IMG/VR virus record: IMGVR_UViG_3300042379_000232
Location: 1 to 32,577 of that record
DNA length: 32,577 nt
Reading direction: 5' to 3' (one strand)
From: a virus
Under the pieces are notes generated by a model. That model was not told the DNA's origin. It made no database searches and saw only the letters and a program-made list of their open reading frames with translations. The position numbers were made by a program, and so were the translations under genes. This document shows positions 31,441-32,577 of the stretch, in pieces. Position 1 is the stretch's first letter, and the number at the start of each line of letters is the position of its first letter.

Positions 31441-31623
31441 ATGTACACAGTAATATTACATTTTGGAAGAGGTTATAGCCAAATATTCCAAGGATTAACA
31501 AATGAAAGAGCACATGAAATAATGAACATGTCAGTCTTCAAAAATAGAGATTGCGTTAATGCAGCAGTGTTCTTACAAGATCATTTTGATCCAAAAGATG
31601 AACCGGATTATCCCACTGAATAA
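31441..31623 (+). CDS. Unknown small protein, 60 aa
   Basis: Begins MYTVILHFGRGYSQIFQGLT and has a compact alpha/beta look, with an acidic end (FDPKDEPDYPTE). I use the ATG at 31441, preceded by AAATTAAAAACAACC, rather than the in-frame ATG 25 codons upstream, whose leading peptide is low-complexity and lies in a hairpin. No family recognised. A strong terminator follows 22 bases after the stop. Confidence 0.65.
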   Translation: MYTVILHFGRGYSQIFQGLTNERAHEIMNMSVFKNRDCVNAAVFLQDHFDPKDEPDYPTE

Positions 31624-31645
31624 CCTAAGTAACTAGGCAGTATAC

Positions 31646-31685
31646 TGGAAGAGTGTTACACTAATTGCTCTTCCATTTATAATTT
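31646..31685 (+). terminator. Terminator after the 60-aa gene
   Basis: Eight-pair stem TGGAAGAG / CTCTTCCA with a 14-nt loop, followed by TTTATAATTT. It separates the 60-aa gene from the glucosaminidase gene. Confidence 0.7.
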
Positions 31686-31696
31686 AAACAATCAAC

Positions 31697-32242
31697 ATGT
31701 TATATAAATTCAATAAGAGAGAACTAAGATATGTTAAGGTAAACTTACTCTATCTTAAAGCAATAGCAATAGTGTTTATCTCATGTGTAATAACAAGCTT
31801 AGTATTTAATTTCAACCAAAGCAAAAGTCTTAGTAACATTAAATATGTTACTGAAGAAACTAAGATGCTAATCATTAATCAAGAGAATGTATTCAATGAA
31901 CAGTTACTTAAGGAATACATAATGGAATTAAACATTAAGTTTCCTCACATAGTATTTGCTCAGGCTAAATTAGAGTCAGGTTATTTTAAATCTACTATCT
32001 TTAGAGAAAATAACAACCTATTCGGTATGAAGGTAGCAAGAGCTAGACCTACTACTAATAAGGGGGAAAATAGAAGTCATGCGCTATTTAATAATTGGAG
32101 AGAATCAGTAATAGATTATGCATTCTATCAAGCTAAATACTTAGGGGATGTAAAAACTGAAGCTCAATACATACAGTATCTTAAAGCTAACTATGCTGAA
32201 GATCCAGGTTATGTTGAGAAAGTGATTAAGTTAAGTAAATAA
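31697..32242 (+). CDS. Membrane-anchored glucosaminidase-type peptidoglycan hydrolase, 181 aa
   Basis: A basic N-terminus is followed by a membrane helix at about 18-38, then a short linker and a GH73-like glucosaminidase domain (about 65-181): AQAKLESGYFKS with E93 as the catalytic acid, NNLFGMK (106-112), F-x-x-W-R-E-S-x-x-D-Y-A (131-142) and YAEDPGYVEKV (166-176). It should cut peptidoglycan from the outer face of the inner membrane. It is encoded far from the lysis cassette and on the other strand, so it may serve entry, local wall remodelling or superinfection control rather than lysis. Length is normal for a single-domain enzyme. Confidence 0.88.
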   Translation: MLYKFNKRELRYVKVNLLYLKAIAIVFISCVITSLVFNFNQSKSLSNIKYVTEETKMLIINQENVFNEQLLKEYIMELNIKFPHIVFAQAKLESGYFKSTIFRENNNLFGMKVARARPTTNKGENRSHALFNNWRESVIDYAFYQAKYLGDVKTEAQYIQYLKANYAEDPGYVEKVIKLSK

Positions 32243-32577
32243 AACATTACCCTGCTTAAAGCAAACAGATAGGTGCTCATACATTGGCTATGATCATACT
32301 AGAATCCACAACCAAGAGTGGAGTTGTTTGTAGAAAGATAATATCTGTGAGGTCGTACTCTGGTTAAATTATTCACTACTTGGGGTGACAGGGTAACTTA
32401 TTTTTGTTGGTTTTTAGTTAGATAAAATCAACTTCACTCGCTGCCCAATTAGGGTGGATGAGCTAGGTTTACGATTAAGGAAGTCGTAGATGACTGTGCT
32501 GTTCATGTGAGATATGAAGGTAATACTAATAAATTGTACAATAAGTGATGGGTACACAACACAGAGGAGTTCTCAAC
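32243..32577 (+). other. Intergenic sequence to the window edge
   Basis: No complete gene supported. Contains a long-range pair ACAGATA / TATCTGT (about 32265-32271 with about 32342-32348) and a TATGATCATA palindrome. An ATG at 32514 opens a frame that reaches the window edge (MKVILINCTISDGYTTQRSSQ or so) and may be the start of a further small gene, but 21 codons are too few to judge. No tRNA recognised. Confidence 0.3.

Overview
The window looks like part of a tailed-phage genome infecting a member of the Bacteroidota, most probably a crAss-like (Crassvirales-type) or closely related podovirus. Supporting signs are the low G+C content, the absence of Shine-Dalgarno leaders (starts follow A-rich stretches instead), several candidate promoters with the Bacteroidota -7 element TAnnTTTG, and a head-gene order of terminase, portal, acidic 423-aa protein, major capsid protein. 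An IHF/HU-like protein, a PD-(D/E)XK nuclease and a Cys-rich protein lie just upstream of the terminase. The assignment rests on recognising protein families by eye; no search was run. No integrase, transposase, reverse transcriptase, CRISPR array or convincing tRNA was seen.

Left arm (11-28523, all minus strand, transcribed right to left). It opens with a 45-aa basic protein and a RepL-like winged-helix protein whose promoter region carries two TGCACC-N6-GGTGCA palindromes. A tightly coupled operon follows: two unknowns, a GIY-YIG-type nuclease, a DUF1599/Nmad-type protein, a PGDYG+WDGH protein, an unknown, and a GroES-like co-chaperonin closed by a terminator. Next comes a 10.5-kb receptor-binding block of five large beta-helix-type fibre/spike proteins, one collagen-like fibre and several small interleaved proteins. 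The lysis cassette (candidate u-spanin, holin, GH108 endolysin) and a small basic protein end at a strong terminator. A new promoter then drives the packaging and head block: small protein, winged helix, IHF-like, Cys-rich, unknown, PD-(D/E)XK, candidate small terminase, large terminase, portal, candidate scaffold, major capsid protein, an 85-aa protein and a 330-aa protein. The major capsid gene is followed by its own hairpin.

Switch region (about 28137-28925). Divergent control region with twin palindromic operators, direct repeats, C-runs and a purine-rich, GC-rich tract quite unlike the rest of the window.

Right arm (28926-32577, plus strand). Small, sparsely packed genes: three tiny membrane proteins, a small lipoprotein, a 227-aa unknown, 66- and 60-aa unknowns and a membrane-anchored glucosaminidase. 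The spaces between them are long and rich in repeats, UUCG-type hairpins and terminators. Shared leader elements recur here, suggesting a coordinately controlled set. Gene density, intergenic length and structure contrast sharply with the left arm.
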